The notes below the pieces were generated by a model. The model searched no databases. It was not told where the DNA came from and saw only the letters and a list, made by a program, of their open reading frames with translations. Positions 1 to 10,914 of a stretch of 64,000 bases of DNA are shown in pieces. The DNA comes from Triticum aestivum (lineage: Eukaryota; Streptophyta; Magnoliopsida; Poales; Poaceae): NCBI RefSeq assembly GCF_018294505.1, contig NC_057811.1, positions 407,985,452-408,049,451 of the forward strand, in the 5' to 3' direction. Positions within the stretch are counted from its first letter, which is position 1. Each line of letters starts with the position of its first letter. The position numbers and the translations under genes were made by a program.

Positions 1-235
1 CGCGTGTCGCCTCTTGGTTGGTCACCTGTTCACCACTCGGCCGCCCCGTGCGTCGCCTCTTGGTTGGTCACCTCATCACCACTCGGCCGCCCCACGCGTC
101 GCCATTCGTTTCGTCACCTCATCACCACTCGGCCGCCCCACGTGTCGCCACTCGGCGGGACACATCTACATCAATCGGCCGCCCCGCGCATTGCCATCGG
201 TTGAACACTTCTTCACTACTGGGCCACTCACGCGC
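1..235. repeat. 46-bp tandem repeat in retrotransposon interior
   Basis: About four to five imperfect copies of a GC-rich unit built around ACTCGGCCGCCCC. The core recurs near 35, 81 and 127 and in a weaker form near 170, a period of about 46 bp. The array lies in the non-coding 3' interior of the Gypsy-like element that runs to its LTR at 2227. The open frames across it are by-products of the repeat. Confidence 0.8.
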
Positions 236-1168
236 CTTCAGACAGCTAAGTCATTCTAGATGCACTACATTCTGTTATTTCCACATTCTCGAGTATCCTA
301 TAATTCACACTTCACGATCACTCGAAGGCCACGCCACCAAGTGTACCTCTACGCTCGGCTGCTTATTTTCTCATACTTGCTTAGTATTGGTTATGTGACT
401 CCCGAGTCCAACTTCCATTTTTTCGCATACATCATTGATGAACACCATGTGTCATTCTTCATTTCGAGTTTGCATCGGTCCTCCGGGGCTGCAACTCAGT
501 CGAAACACTACACTTCCATTTTATTTGATCCAGTATTTCAATGAGTCCAGTCGGATCCTTCACTTCGACAAGTTCGAACGGATCCTTCGCTCTTTCAGAG
601 TCTTGCTGGTTAACCAGCAAGCCCCTTGCACTCCCAGCGGGTGTCTATGGGTGTTATTCACAGAAATTATTTCAGCACACATCAAATTTCCTTGAGAAAT
701 TATTACGTTGGCTTGTGCCATTTTTCATACACAAGTAACGCTACCACTCGATGGCCCAATGCGCCAACTTCATCGCTACTCAGACTCGGTCACCATACCA
801 GTCTTAGCGCACCACAACATCGACCTTGTCGCTCTGTTGACTTCAAACACATCCGGCCGACCCCTCCGTGGAATCCTCTTCATCGTATCAATGATATAGA
901 CCTCGTCAGGCATGAGGCAGATAAGTCACTTTCATAATCAAACTGCACTCTTCACTCCTTTGCAAGTTTGCCTCTTTCGAGCATCACTCGGGGGCTGCGC
1001 ACAGCCTTGGGCAATGCCGCCCTCAGGGGTTACGCCCATTTGATCAACCTGTTGATCACATCATGAATATTTTTCTGACCATACATTCTCGGTCCGCCGA
1101 AGATCTATAAAGGTAGCACCGTCCACTCAAATGATCGCCCAAATCATTACCTGGAGTCATCTTGTCGA

Positions 1169-1345
1169 GTGCACGAAGATTCGCTTGATTGATCCAGTTC
1201 TAGGTTGAATTTATTTACGGTTCCAAGTGCATGAAGATCAGTCCGACTGAATCAGCTCCAGGCTGAGGTTATTTACCATGCCAAGCGCCTGAAGACCCAT
1301 CCGACTGAATCAATTTCAGACTAAAAGTTATTTACCGTGCCGACT
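1169..1345. repeat. 58-bp tandem repeat, three copies
   Basis: Three diverged copies starting at 1169, 1227 and 1285. Each opens with G(T/C)GC(A/C)(C/T)GAAGA and contains TTATTTAC near its end. They lie in the 3' interior of the Gypsy-like element. Confidence 0.75.
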
Positions 1346-1404
1346 ACATGGAGGTTTACCAGGAGACTTGAACCCTCTGCCAGACTCATCTAGTCCGACA
1401 AAGG

Positions 1405-1712
1405 CTCGGGGACTACACCCAGTGGGTGCACTCAGCGTGCCCCCACTGGAAGAAAACTCAGAAAGAAACATTTTGCTCGGTCAAGACCAGCTCCAGATCA
1501 CTCAAGTACTACTCGACTTTTGAGTCGAGGAGAAAAAAGCTAGACCAATACCAGATCCTCAAGTACTACTCGACCTCTGAGTCGGAGAGGAACAAGTTCT
1601 ATCAGTACCAGCTAAGAGGATTTTTAGTTATCTCAGACCCCTGCCGACTGCCCGCAGTCGATGGCGGTCTCGGGGACTACACCCAGTGGGTGCACTCAGC
1701 GTGCCCCCACTG
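1405..1712. repeat. 44-bp direct repeat (two copies) flanking a 58-bp duplication
   Basis: A 44-bp block beginning CTCGGGGACTACACCCAG and ending GCCCCCACTG occurs at 1405-1448 and again, apparently identical, at 1669-1712. Between them a second motif, CTCAAGTACTACTCGAC, is present twice (near 1500 and 1558). Both belong to the non-coding interior of the left Gypsy-like element. Exact conservation of the 44-mer in otherwise diverged sequence suggests recent duplication or a constrained RNA element; I cannot distinguish these. Confidence 0.75.
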
Positions 1713-2330
1713 AAGTAATCTCCACTCGGTACGGCCTGACCGATCCGAGTGACGAACAACAAACAAACAAGTTCTAAAGCTCCCGTCGGCTACCAAAAAA
1801 ATTGCTATAAGGTGAGTTTAACGCTCCTCCGTGGACCTGTTTACAGCCTTCTTCTAGGACTCAAAGCGTGAAACTCATAAGTTTGGATCTCGAACCAACT
1901 CGTATTGACGTTCCTCCGGGATAAGAATGGCATCTCTCGGAGACAGCAGTCCATGCGTCAATCTTGTTGCCCAGATTTAATGACACACCCATACTCTGAT
2001 CACGAGTTAACCTCTTCCGAGAGATGAACAAATGTCACCAAGTTGCTCCTCGCGGGCACTTACCCCAGATCATTCGGGAAGCGTGGTGCCGGAATCCATT
2101 GAGATTTTGTTCAAACCTTGGTTGTCTGAAAGCACGATGACGGGACCAAGTATTTTCGTAATCACTCGGGCCAAATTGTGTCTTTTGCGAACTCGTTCTG
2201 CAAAATCGCAATGATTCGGGGGCTAATGTTGGGGATACACATAACAGGTAGGCCCACAAAGGGTCGAAATATCATAAAGCATGGGGTCCACAGAACATGT
2301 GGGTCCATATAAATTTCGTACAGACATAAT

Positions 2331-2423
2331 ATCCACTCGGACAAGCAGCATACTATCCACTCGGACAAGCAGCATACTATCCACTCGGACAAGCAACGTA
2401 CCATCCACTCAGATGACAGTTCA
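2331..2423 (+). repeat. 24-bp tandem repeat in LTR U3
   Basis: ATCCACTCGGACAAGCAGCA recurs at 2331, 2355 and 2379 with a diverged fourth copy from 2403. It lies about 170-250 bp upstream of the TATA box, where retrotransposon enhancer repeats are often found. A regulatory role is inferred only. Confidence 0.8.
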
Positions 2424-2574
2424 CCACTCGACCGTACGACTCACTCGGGTATACGAAGACCAGCATGCAGCAAAGCAGTCAAAGCATCATTCTCATAGTG
2501 AAGGCTTGGTAGTGAGCTGGCATTATGGCATTCATGCCCCACTTTGTAACATAGGAGGTGAGGGGGTGGCGCAC

Positions 2575-2584
2575 TCTATATAAG
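2575..2584 (+). promoter_or_regulatory. TATA box of Gypsy-like LTR
   Basis: CTATATAAG follows a GC-rich stretch and is followed by pyrimidine-rich leader sequence with CTCTCTCTCTTT runs, a common plant core-promoter arrangement. Confidence 0.6.
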
Positions 2585-2834
2585 CCACCCCACCACTAGA
2601 CTTGGGGGCTCTTTTCTTCCACCTCTCTCTCTTTCTCACAATTTAGCTGAGGCATGGAGATCCGTTCTCCCCTCTCTCTCTCTCAAATACACCATGTAAC
2701 TCCGTGTTCATGACAGATAAAGAAAGCCTCTCCGGAGCACGAGACGTAGGGTCATTATCTCCATCGCGAGAGGCCCAAACTCGTTAAAACCACCGTGTCA
2801 CCCATATGCATCTCGATAGATCATGCTCCTTTAC

Positions 2835-5800
2835 TGTCACACCCACGATGCGGCTATATCTCCCACGTGTCGAGGCATGACTTAGAGGCATAACCGCATT
2901 GTGGTTTTGTCGCAAGAAGGGTCATCTTCACACAATCCCATGTAATGAACAAGAATGGGATAAAGGGTTGGCTTACAATCGCCACTTCACACAATACATA
3001 AATGAATTCATACATCAAACAAGATACACACATAGACCGACTATGGTCAAAGCCAAAAGAAAAGAAGACAACCCAACTGCTAGATCCCCGATCGTCCCAA
3101 CTGGGCTCCACTACTGATCAACATGATAAGAAACAACACAACGAACAAGATCTTCATCGAGCTCCCACTTGAGCTCGGTTGCATCACCTGCACTGGCATC
3201 GTCGGCAGCTGCAACTTTTTGGCAGTATCTGTGAGTCACGAGGACTCAGCAATCTCACACCCGCGAGATCAAGACTATTTAAGCTTATAGGAAGCAATCG
3301 GGTTAATGAGGTGGAGCTGCAGCAAGCACTAGCATATATGGTGGCTAACATATGCAAATGAGAGCGAGAAGAGAAGCAACGGAACGGTCGTCAACTAGTA
3401 ATGATCAAGAAGTGATCCTGAACTCCTACTTACGTCAAACATAACACAAGAACCGTGTTCACTTCCCGGACTCCGCCGAGAAGAGACCATCACGGCTACC
3501 CACGCGGTTGATGCATTTTAATTAAGTCGAGTGTCAAGTTCTCTACAACCGGATATTAACAAATTCCCATCTGCCACATAACCGCGGGCACGGCTTTCGA
3601 AAGATAATACCCTGCAGGGGTGTCCCAACTTAGCCCATTATAAGCTCTCACGGTCAACGAAGGATAAACCTTCTCCCAGGAAGACCCGATCAGTCTCGGA
3701 ATCCCGGTTTACAAGACATTTCGACAATGGTAAAACAAGACCAGCAAGACCACCCGATGTGCCGACAAATCCCGATAGGAGCTGCACATATCTCGTTCTC
3801 AGGGCACATCAGATGAGCCAGACGTCGGGTTGGCATAGACCCTGGATGCCCAGGGGGGCCGGACATCGCTCGCTTTGGACCAGCACTCGAAGGAGAATTG
3901 TCCCAGGGGTTAAAATAAAGATGACCCTTGAGTCTACAGAACCCAAGGGAAAAAGGCTTAGGTAGGCAAATGGTAAAACCAAGGTTGGGCCTTGCTGGAG
4001 GAGTTTTATTCAAAGCGAACTGTCAAGGGGGTCCCATAAATCACCCAACCACGTAAGGAACGCAAAATCAAGGAACATAACACCGGTATGACGGAAACTA
4101 GGGCGGCAAGAGTGGAACAAAACACCAGGCATAAGGCCGAGCCTTCCACCCTTTACCAAGTATATAGATGCATTAATTAAATAAGAGGTATTGTGATATC
4201 CCAACATAAACATAATCCAACATGGAGCAATCTTCATCTTCTCCTGCAACTAGCAACGCTATAAGAGGGGCTGAGCAAAAGCGGTAACATAGCCAAACAA
4301 CGGTTTGCTAGGAAGGGTGACAAAGGTTAGAGGTTCATGGCAATTTGGGAGGCTTGATAAGCAAGTGGTAGGTAGCGCGACATAGCAATAGAGCGAACAT
4401 CTAGCAAGCAAAGATAGAAGTGATTTCGAGGGTATAGTCATCTTGCCTGAGATCCCGCTAGGAAGAAGAACGAGTCCAAGAAGAAGACAAACGGACGAAG
4501 TCGAACGAATCCTCACAACTCCGGAACGAAACCGAAGCTACCGAGAGAAGCAAACCGGAAAGAAACAAACAACATAGTAAACAACCATCACATAAACATG
4601 GCATGATGCACAATCAAGTATGATGCATGTCCGGTTTAAATAGGCATGGCAAAGCAAAGTGCACAAACGAAACTACAAGTTAAGTGGAGCTCAATATGCA
4701 ACGAGTTGCATATTGACGAAACACCACATCAATTGTTTAGTCTCTCGGTTATGTACCCAACAATATTAAATGTTGATTAATATGGCAAGAGGTGAAGCAT
4801 AAATAAACTAACTATCTAGGCAATTTAAACGAGGCCGGAACAACAAACAATAATTCCGGAAAATCCCCATATGTCATTTAGCAGTTTAAAGCAAACAACA
4901 ATTTTAAACATTTAAATGTTGTTATCATGATGCGGATGACAATGCAAGTTTTAAGCAATTTTATGAAAATGTTGACATGAGCATGTTATGAAGCATTTGT
5001 CGCCGTGGTGGAAGAAAAAGGGTGCCACGGCGGTGAAACGGAAATGGTGCCACGGCAACATATCAGTTCCGATAGCTCACGGAGATACCGGTGCAAAAGA
5101 AGTGGGCGTGAGCGTGTCATGCAATGATGGTGGGGTGCTCCTGGATTCCGGTACGACGGCATGGCAATCGAGGAACGTGCAAAGACCTCTCTCGGAAACG
5201 GTGCAAACACGAGCATCTCTTACAACACACAAGCATTCGTTCTCGGACGTCGTCTCGGGGTTATACCTTCGAAGCGTGCATTCGGGGCGGAACGCGTTCG
5301 AAGTGGAAGTAGTTGTTCACGTGTCGTAGGGGAAGTAGTCGTTCTCGCGATGGTAGTGGAAGTAGTGGTACATGTTTCGTAGTCGTACACATTCCGTAGA
5401 TGTTCGGGGTCACGGCGAGGAACTTGACGTCCACGGAGTCTTCGAGGGTCGACGGTAGTCGTACGCGGCAACCGTAGTTGAACTTGTAGGGCCGTCAATG
5501 TCATGGTACTTGGAGACATGCACGGGATGAAAGTTGTACACGTTCGTTTACATCCAGTGTCGTTCGTAGAGGTACTTGGCGTCCGGTGCGGCACTTGGCG
5601 TCTCGTACTGGCCGATCCAAAACGAAGCAAGACAAAGGGCCTCTGGTTTGTGCAGCAGCAAGGCAACTCGTGCCCGACAGGGAAGCAACGACAATGGCCA
5701 CGACGTGGTGGTGGTGCAGAACACCAAGAGGCAGGGCGTGGCAGCTGCAGCAAGCACGCACGGAGGTGAAGAAGACGGCGCGGCAGCGGGGCGATGGGGA

Positions 5801-7054
5801 TGGATGGAGGAGATGGCTCGACGGCCAGAACGATGGCACGGCGACAGAGGAAGGGGTGGCCAGGGGGCCTTGGCGCAACGGAGGCGGAGTAGAGGAGGAT
5901 CGAGGCGCGGTGGAGCTCCTGGTGGTCGCAGCGCGTGACGAGGAGACGCGGGAGGCAGCAGGTACGGCGACGCCTCGCTGGACTTGGCGCGGCCGCGGAC
6001 GAGGGCTGGAGGCGGCCAGCTGCAGGATGCAGGGCTCGGAGGCGGCGCCATGGAGCTTGGCGAGGCGACGGGGACGGCGGCATGGACGGGCAGAAGGCGC
6101 TCAGGATCGAGCTCCTCTCGATCCGGAGCATGGATGCGGGCGCGGACGGAGGTGAACCGAGGCACTGCAGAAGCGGCGCCAGGGGACGAGCACGGCGGCG
6201 ATCGGGCGCGAGCGCTCCTTCTCTCTTCTTGGCGGCACGGGGGGGTGAGAGCGAGGGGTCAGAGAGATCGAGAGGAGGGAGAGATGGGGATCGGGCGCGA
6301 GGAGAGGGAGAGGGGGTCGGGCACTGGCGGCGGTGCGGGAGGAGATGGGGATGGAGAGAGACTAGGGTTAGAGCTGGGCGCGGCTGGGCCTAGGTGGGCC
6401 GGCGCTGCGGGCTAGGCCGAGCTGCGGACTGGTGGGCTGGCTGCATCTCTCTCTCTTATTTTGTTTGGCACAAAAGAAATAGAGAAAAGAAAAAGAAAGA
6501 GAGGGTTAGAGAAAGAATTTGCGCATGCGGTTAAATTTTCCCGGGCTCATAAAAATGTGCTTGATCCAGGAAAAAATAGAAGTGGCATGATTGAAAGATA
6601 TAAATTCAAATGCATTTGAATTTAATTCAAATGATTTGAATAGGAAGTGAGGGTTGGGAAGGTCCAAAAATGTTCAGATTTTTGGTGGAGCTCCGGAATA
6701 TGATGAAAGAATATATGGCAAGGTTGGAGACCAAGAATTAAGATAACAAAGGCATTGGGATATATTTTGCACGTGTGTTATGGTGATTCCAAAGTTAATG
6801 GAATATTTTAATATAGCTCCCTAATAATATTGGGAGATTTTTATATGTTGTAAAGAGAAATCACCATGTGCATTTCCCTCGATTTAAATGGATCGAAGAT
6901 CCATGCAATTTACTTAGTTGAGTTTCAAAAATTAAATGACATGATGGCATGATGACATGATACAATGCAAAAATAAAAGAGCAAGCACAAATGAAACACA
7001 CAGTGATCACAAAAATATGGAAGTCTTCTGAAGCATCGGTCTCGGGGCGTTACA
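2835..7054 (-). repeat. LARD 3' LTR (left copy, 4220 bp)
   Basis: In minus orientation this is the downstream LTR. It aligns nearly throughout with 10915-15380. Composition is strongly uneven: AT-rich ends and a GC-rich block at about 5500-6450 in both strands of which long open frames appear (for example 5220-6131 minus). Those frames look like compositional artefacts, not genes. A TATTTAAA-type motif lies at 4631-4644 and is absent from the other LTR. Confidence 0.88.
4631..4644 (-). promoter_or_regulatory. TATA-like motif CCTATTTAAACCGG in LARD 3' LTR
   Basis: Read on the minus strand the motif resembles a TATA box between GC-rich edges. It is a candidate core promoter by sequence only. 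The equivalent place in the 5' LTR (about 12680-12718) is replaced by copies of a GTGGAGCTC-containing unit. Confidence 0.35.
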
Positions 7055-7068
7055 ACACTCCACCACTA
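7055..7068 (-). other. LARD polypurine tract
   Basis: On the minus strand TAGTGGTGGAGTGT is purine-rich and touches the TGTAACGCCCC start of the 3' LTR, where plus-strand DNA priming is expected. Confidence 0.6.
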
Positions 7069-10000
7069 CAAGAGGATCTCGTCCCGAGATCTAGGATGGC
7101 ACCGGAGAGAAACGAAAGAGGAAAAGAAGAGGTAAAACTAATTGCTTCTTTGACAAATGAGTGGAACCAAAGAACCTTGCGGGGTTGAACAAATCGAAAG
7201 AAATGACACAACAGAGATAAGCGAATTGAGAGCACTCCGTAGTAAACGGAAACAAGGAACACCATGAGAACCTTGAGGTTAAGTGACACGATAGATAGTT
7301 AAACCACTCCGGTTAAAACAAGATAGGGAAGGAATAAGAACGATATAATTTGGGCAGCACTCCGACTGTAAATGGAAGGAATTGAACATGATCTTGACAA
7401 GATGAGAGGATACTCGATGAAATTAACAATACATTGCCTCCGTAACTATTGAAAGAATGGCACAATGGGTCAGAAAGATTTCAGACAGCACTCCAGTTGA
7501 GAAGGGAGGCAAAATTTGTTAAGATGAGAGAACTTGAATGGAGGACATGACACTCCTGTTAATTGGCCAGAAATGAAAAGAAAACATGATCTTGATATGA
7601 AAAGATGATGGTTCGAAGAGAGCAATATCAGAAAGCCTCCGGAAAGAATAATGGAGTGAAAAGAACGAAGAAGAAGAACATCTTCTACTACAAATGAATT
7701 TGAGAACATCCTTACGAAGAAGGGTTGAGCAGAGTTGTTGGAAAACCAACAACGAAAAGAATAAGCTTGTAGTGGGCTTATGGGAACATCCCAACATTAT
7801 GAGGTGACAAACTGCCACTAACGGAAACAATGATTGATTGAATTGCGATCAACAAGGAGATGAAAACTTCTTCACCAAGAGGATAGGAGAAAACTTGGAT
7901 CATTGATAAACACCACAAATAGCTACATTCCTTAGGGAAGGCTATAGGTGAAATATAACCCAATACAACTCCAACAAAAATATTGATTGGACGAAAAGAT
8001 CTCTTGAACGAAGAGAAAATGATGGATTTAATTATCTCATTCCTGACAACTTATGAATCATGAAACATGAAGGAAATTGTCAAAAATGACATAACACCAT
8101 CCCAAAAGATAAGGTAGAGAGAATTGAACTTCGGAATGCAAGATGAAGAATGCTTGAACTCCTCAACACAAAACATGTGTTGAGCACCATGTTTATTTAA
8201 GAGTATAGCTCGGCGGATCTTAACTTCAAGAGAAATCTTGAAGAACAATTGAAGAATAAAAAGAATCTTTGATGAACCACCATGTAGAGCCTCCATGAAG
8301 AACTCCGGTAATAAAAGGATGATAAAAAGAAAGAGAAGTTGACAACACAAGGTGCAGCCTTGCAATGATTAGATGAAGGTTTGAAATGATATAATTGAAA
8401 TAACTTGGAGCTCCGGAAAGAAAAGATGAACAACTTGGAACCGAGAATTTGATATCATGAACGAACTCCGGAAGAAGGAATTAATCACTTGGAGGAAACA
8501 AGAATAAGAATTATGTTATGCATATCCTTCACCAATTAAATTGATGACAAGCAATGGATTTGGCATACTACTTATTCTCTTAGACAAGATTAAGATAGAT
8601 ATAGCGCAAACTTGGGAAGGTCTTCATCGAACCACCGGTAGGATTGAAACAACGAATAAATTGATATGATAACAAAGGAAGAGAAAATCTTGAACGAACC
8701 ACCGCGAGAATTGAAAACAATTGAAGAAAAGAGGAAGAAATACCGTAAGAATTAAAGAACGCGCGAAAATACTCAAGCGAAATTAGATACATGAGAACGA
8801 ATAGATCACGAGTTGACTAGAGGATACTTGCACGATGCACTAGGAGAATATGGAGATGAACAAAGAGACATCAATTTAGAATAATTGGAGAACAAAGCTG
8901 AAAACTTAGAACGAAGAAATCTTCTGAAATGATGGCCTTTGGATGATCAAGAAATGAAAACAACTCTAAAATGCTCCGGATGGGTAAGAAAAGAATTCTC
9001 ACAATTGAAAACAATTATGAGAGGATGGCATAAGCTAGAACCACGAATCCTCAAGAGAATGGACAAGGTTTAAGGGAAACTCTTCTTCGGTCTTCAAATG
9101 TTGAGAATGACGATGAGAAACACCACCATGAATTGTTGAGGCACTCTGGAATGAAAATTGGAAAGGTTGAACCAACGATGAAAAGAATATGAATTATCTT
9201 GGAGAAAGACATATGACTGATGATAACTCATTCTTACGTCAAACTTTGAAATGAATTTGGGAATAGCTCCGGGAAAATTAGAAGAGTCAGGTAAGATGCT
9301 GGGAAAAGACCTGTGGGTTAGGGCCCACTCAAGAGAAACACCGTTGAACAATTTAAAAGAGAGGTTGCGCAGGTTGAATTAAATGGCTTGAATGAGATAA
9401 CAACCTCGAAATAGCTTGAACGGATCTTGAATGAAAACACGAATCTCCTGAGATATCATCAACACTCCGAAACACATGGAAAGCGAGAGGTATGATTAAG
9501 AGATACACCGACATGAGAAAACATTTGAAACGAGGAAAAGAATACGATCAACACTGAAAGCTTGACTTGAGTCCACCGGAGAAGAAAAAGAATCAGGAAT
9601 GATAAACTTGAAGAACATCTTCCTGAGAATCACCGGATAAGAACATTGACGGAAAAGGATGGAGAGGCTTCCCATCAGTAAAATGATACTTGATTAAGAA
9701 ATCTGAATCCTTGAATAAAAGGGTGGGAGGGTGGGAAAACAAAGGCAACTTTGGTCGGATGAAACGAACACCGTTGAGAAAAAACTTAGAATTGATCTTG
9801 CGGATGTTGAAAATGATCGGATCCACTAAAAGAGAAACGCGCCGGTTGGAAAAGAATTAACATGACGACCTCGATGATCAAGAAGGATTAGTATTCACAT
9901 AGCAATATGAGAACACCATTTAGGAAAGGTATGGATTCAACATTTGACTTCGAAGCAACTCGAATACCACAAATAAAACAAAAACAAAGGATTGGCTTGC

Positions 10001-10897
10001 AAAATAAGCCGGAACAAACATATGATAGAGATTTCGTCTGAAGTTTTCGTGGTGGGGCCCACACGGGCTCGATCGTACAGCACCATCATGTATAAGGCAG
10101 TGCACATGACATACGAAGCGTCCCCGAGTCGGCATAGCCAAGGACTCTTTAAGACACTACGAGACCACTGTAAAACCAACCGTGGAAAGGCGGACCACTA
10201 GACGTCGAACCCCAATCTCGTATCATGCGTCTGTCGGAAAGATATCCTAGGAGCTACTTGAATTCCCACTTATAAACTCCCGAAACTTTCTAGTTATGCA
10301 ATCAGGTGTTGGGGATACAAGGGACACAAAATATATCACCCAAACTAAGAATACCTAGATCCAGCTGTATCCATCCGTCAACACATAACCAAGAAAACTC
10401 CGGAAATCGTGTACCTCAACCTTCGAAAAGCCTCCGTTATATGAGTTATGGCAATACTCCCGAACTCCCGCCCCAGTACTGGGTGGCGTCGAGGTGATCT
10501 CACCAACAACTGCATAAAAGAGATTTTCGATGTCGGCAAAACTCAGGTATTCCAGAACTGCAACGATAAAATTGTGACGACAACACCTCGGAGCTCAACT
10601 CCCCGGGACACTGCCACAACCCCTAAATGTCAGGAGGCACCAAGAACAATGTTCTCGTCACAAAACCATCGGAACGATTCCAAGATACCCGCGTGATCCA
10701 AAATTTTTTTTAGTGAAATTTGAGGAGAGAAGAGTCAAAACTTCTACGTCAGGAGACCTCACCAGAGCGACGAAGGGACTGAGGAGTAAAAAGAATCCTA
10801 ACTCTCCGATATATATAATCCTAGACTCAAAACATTTTTGTTCTACACTCAACAACGTCAGCGATTCGATCAAGCAGGGGGCTCCTAAGTCGGGGAT

Positions 10898-10912
10898 GGC
10901 TCTGATTACCAA
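10898..10912 (-). other. LARD primer-binding site (initiator tRNA-Met type)
   Basis: The minus strand reads TTGGTAATCAGAGCC two bases after the GTGACA end of the 5' LTR. The usual plant initiator-Met PBS is TGGTATCAGAGC; this copy has one extra A. It sets the orientation of the element. Confidence 0.75.
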
Positions 10913-10914
10913 CT

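Larger units (their letters stand above)
1..2226 (+). mobile_element. Gypsy-like LTR retrotransposon, 3' non-coding interior (partial)
   Basis: Sequence directly upstream of a 3' LTR. It ends in a purine-rich tract with five G's (ATTCGGGGGCTAA, 2214-2226), placed as a PPT just before the TG that opens the LTR at 2227. No gag or pol similarity is visible in any frame. The region instead holds several short direct-repeat arrays (1-235, 1169-1345, 1405-1712). Long repeat-rich 3' untranslated interiors are common in large Triticeae Gypsy elements. The element starts before the window, so its 5' LTR and coding part are not seen. Assignment to Gypsy rests on layout and is not proven; family not named. 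Confidence 0.6.
2227..2834 (+). mobile_element. 3' LTR of left Gypsy-like element, 5' part (split by LARD)
   Basis: Opens with TGTTGGGGATAC right after the PPT and carries a TATA box (2575-2584) and a 24-bp tandem repeat (2331-2423) in its U3 part. At 2834 it is broken by the LARD and resumes at 15386, ending with CACGACA at 15422. Joined without the duplicated TTTAC it would be about 646 bp. The TSD TTTAC of the incoming LARD is at 2830-2834 and again at 15381-15385, which shows that both pieces were once adjacent. The far end at 15422 was chosen as the first CA in a plausible place and is uncertain by tens of bases. Confidence 0.65.
7055..10914 (-). mobile_element. LARD internal domain, non-coding
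   Basis: The 3.86 kb between the LTRs has no frame longer than about 100 codons and no retroviral domain. The plus strand is purine-rich and a loosely repeated CTCCGG/GAACTCCGGAA motif returns many times (for example near 7305, 7350, 7636, 8300, 8410, 8465, 8975, 9270), giving the look of a decayed array of short units. The minus-strand transcript would be pyrimidine-rich. LARD interiors are known for conserved RNA structure rather than proteins; whether that holds for this copy needs folding and comparison. Confidence 0.8.

Noticed and set aside
5220..6415. Long open frames on both strands (up to about 300 codons) in the GC-rich block
   Set aside because: They overlap on both strands, lie in an LTR, lack domains and repeat in the second LTR with different breaks. 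GC-rich sequence has few stop codons.
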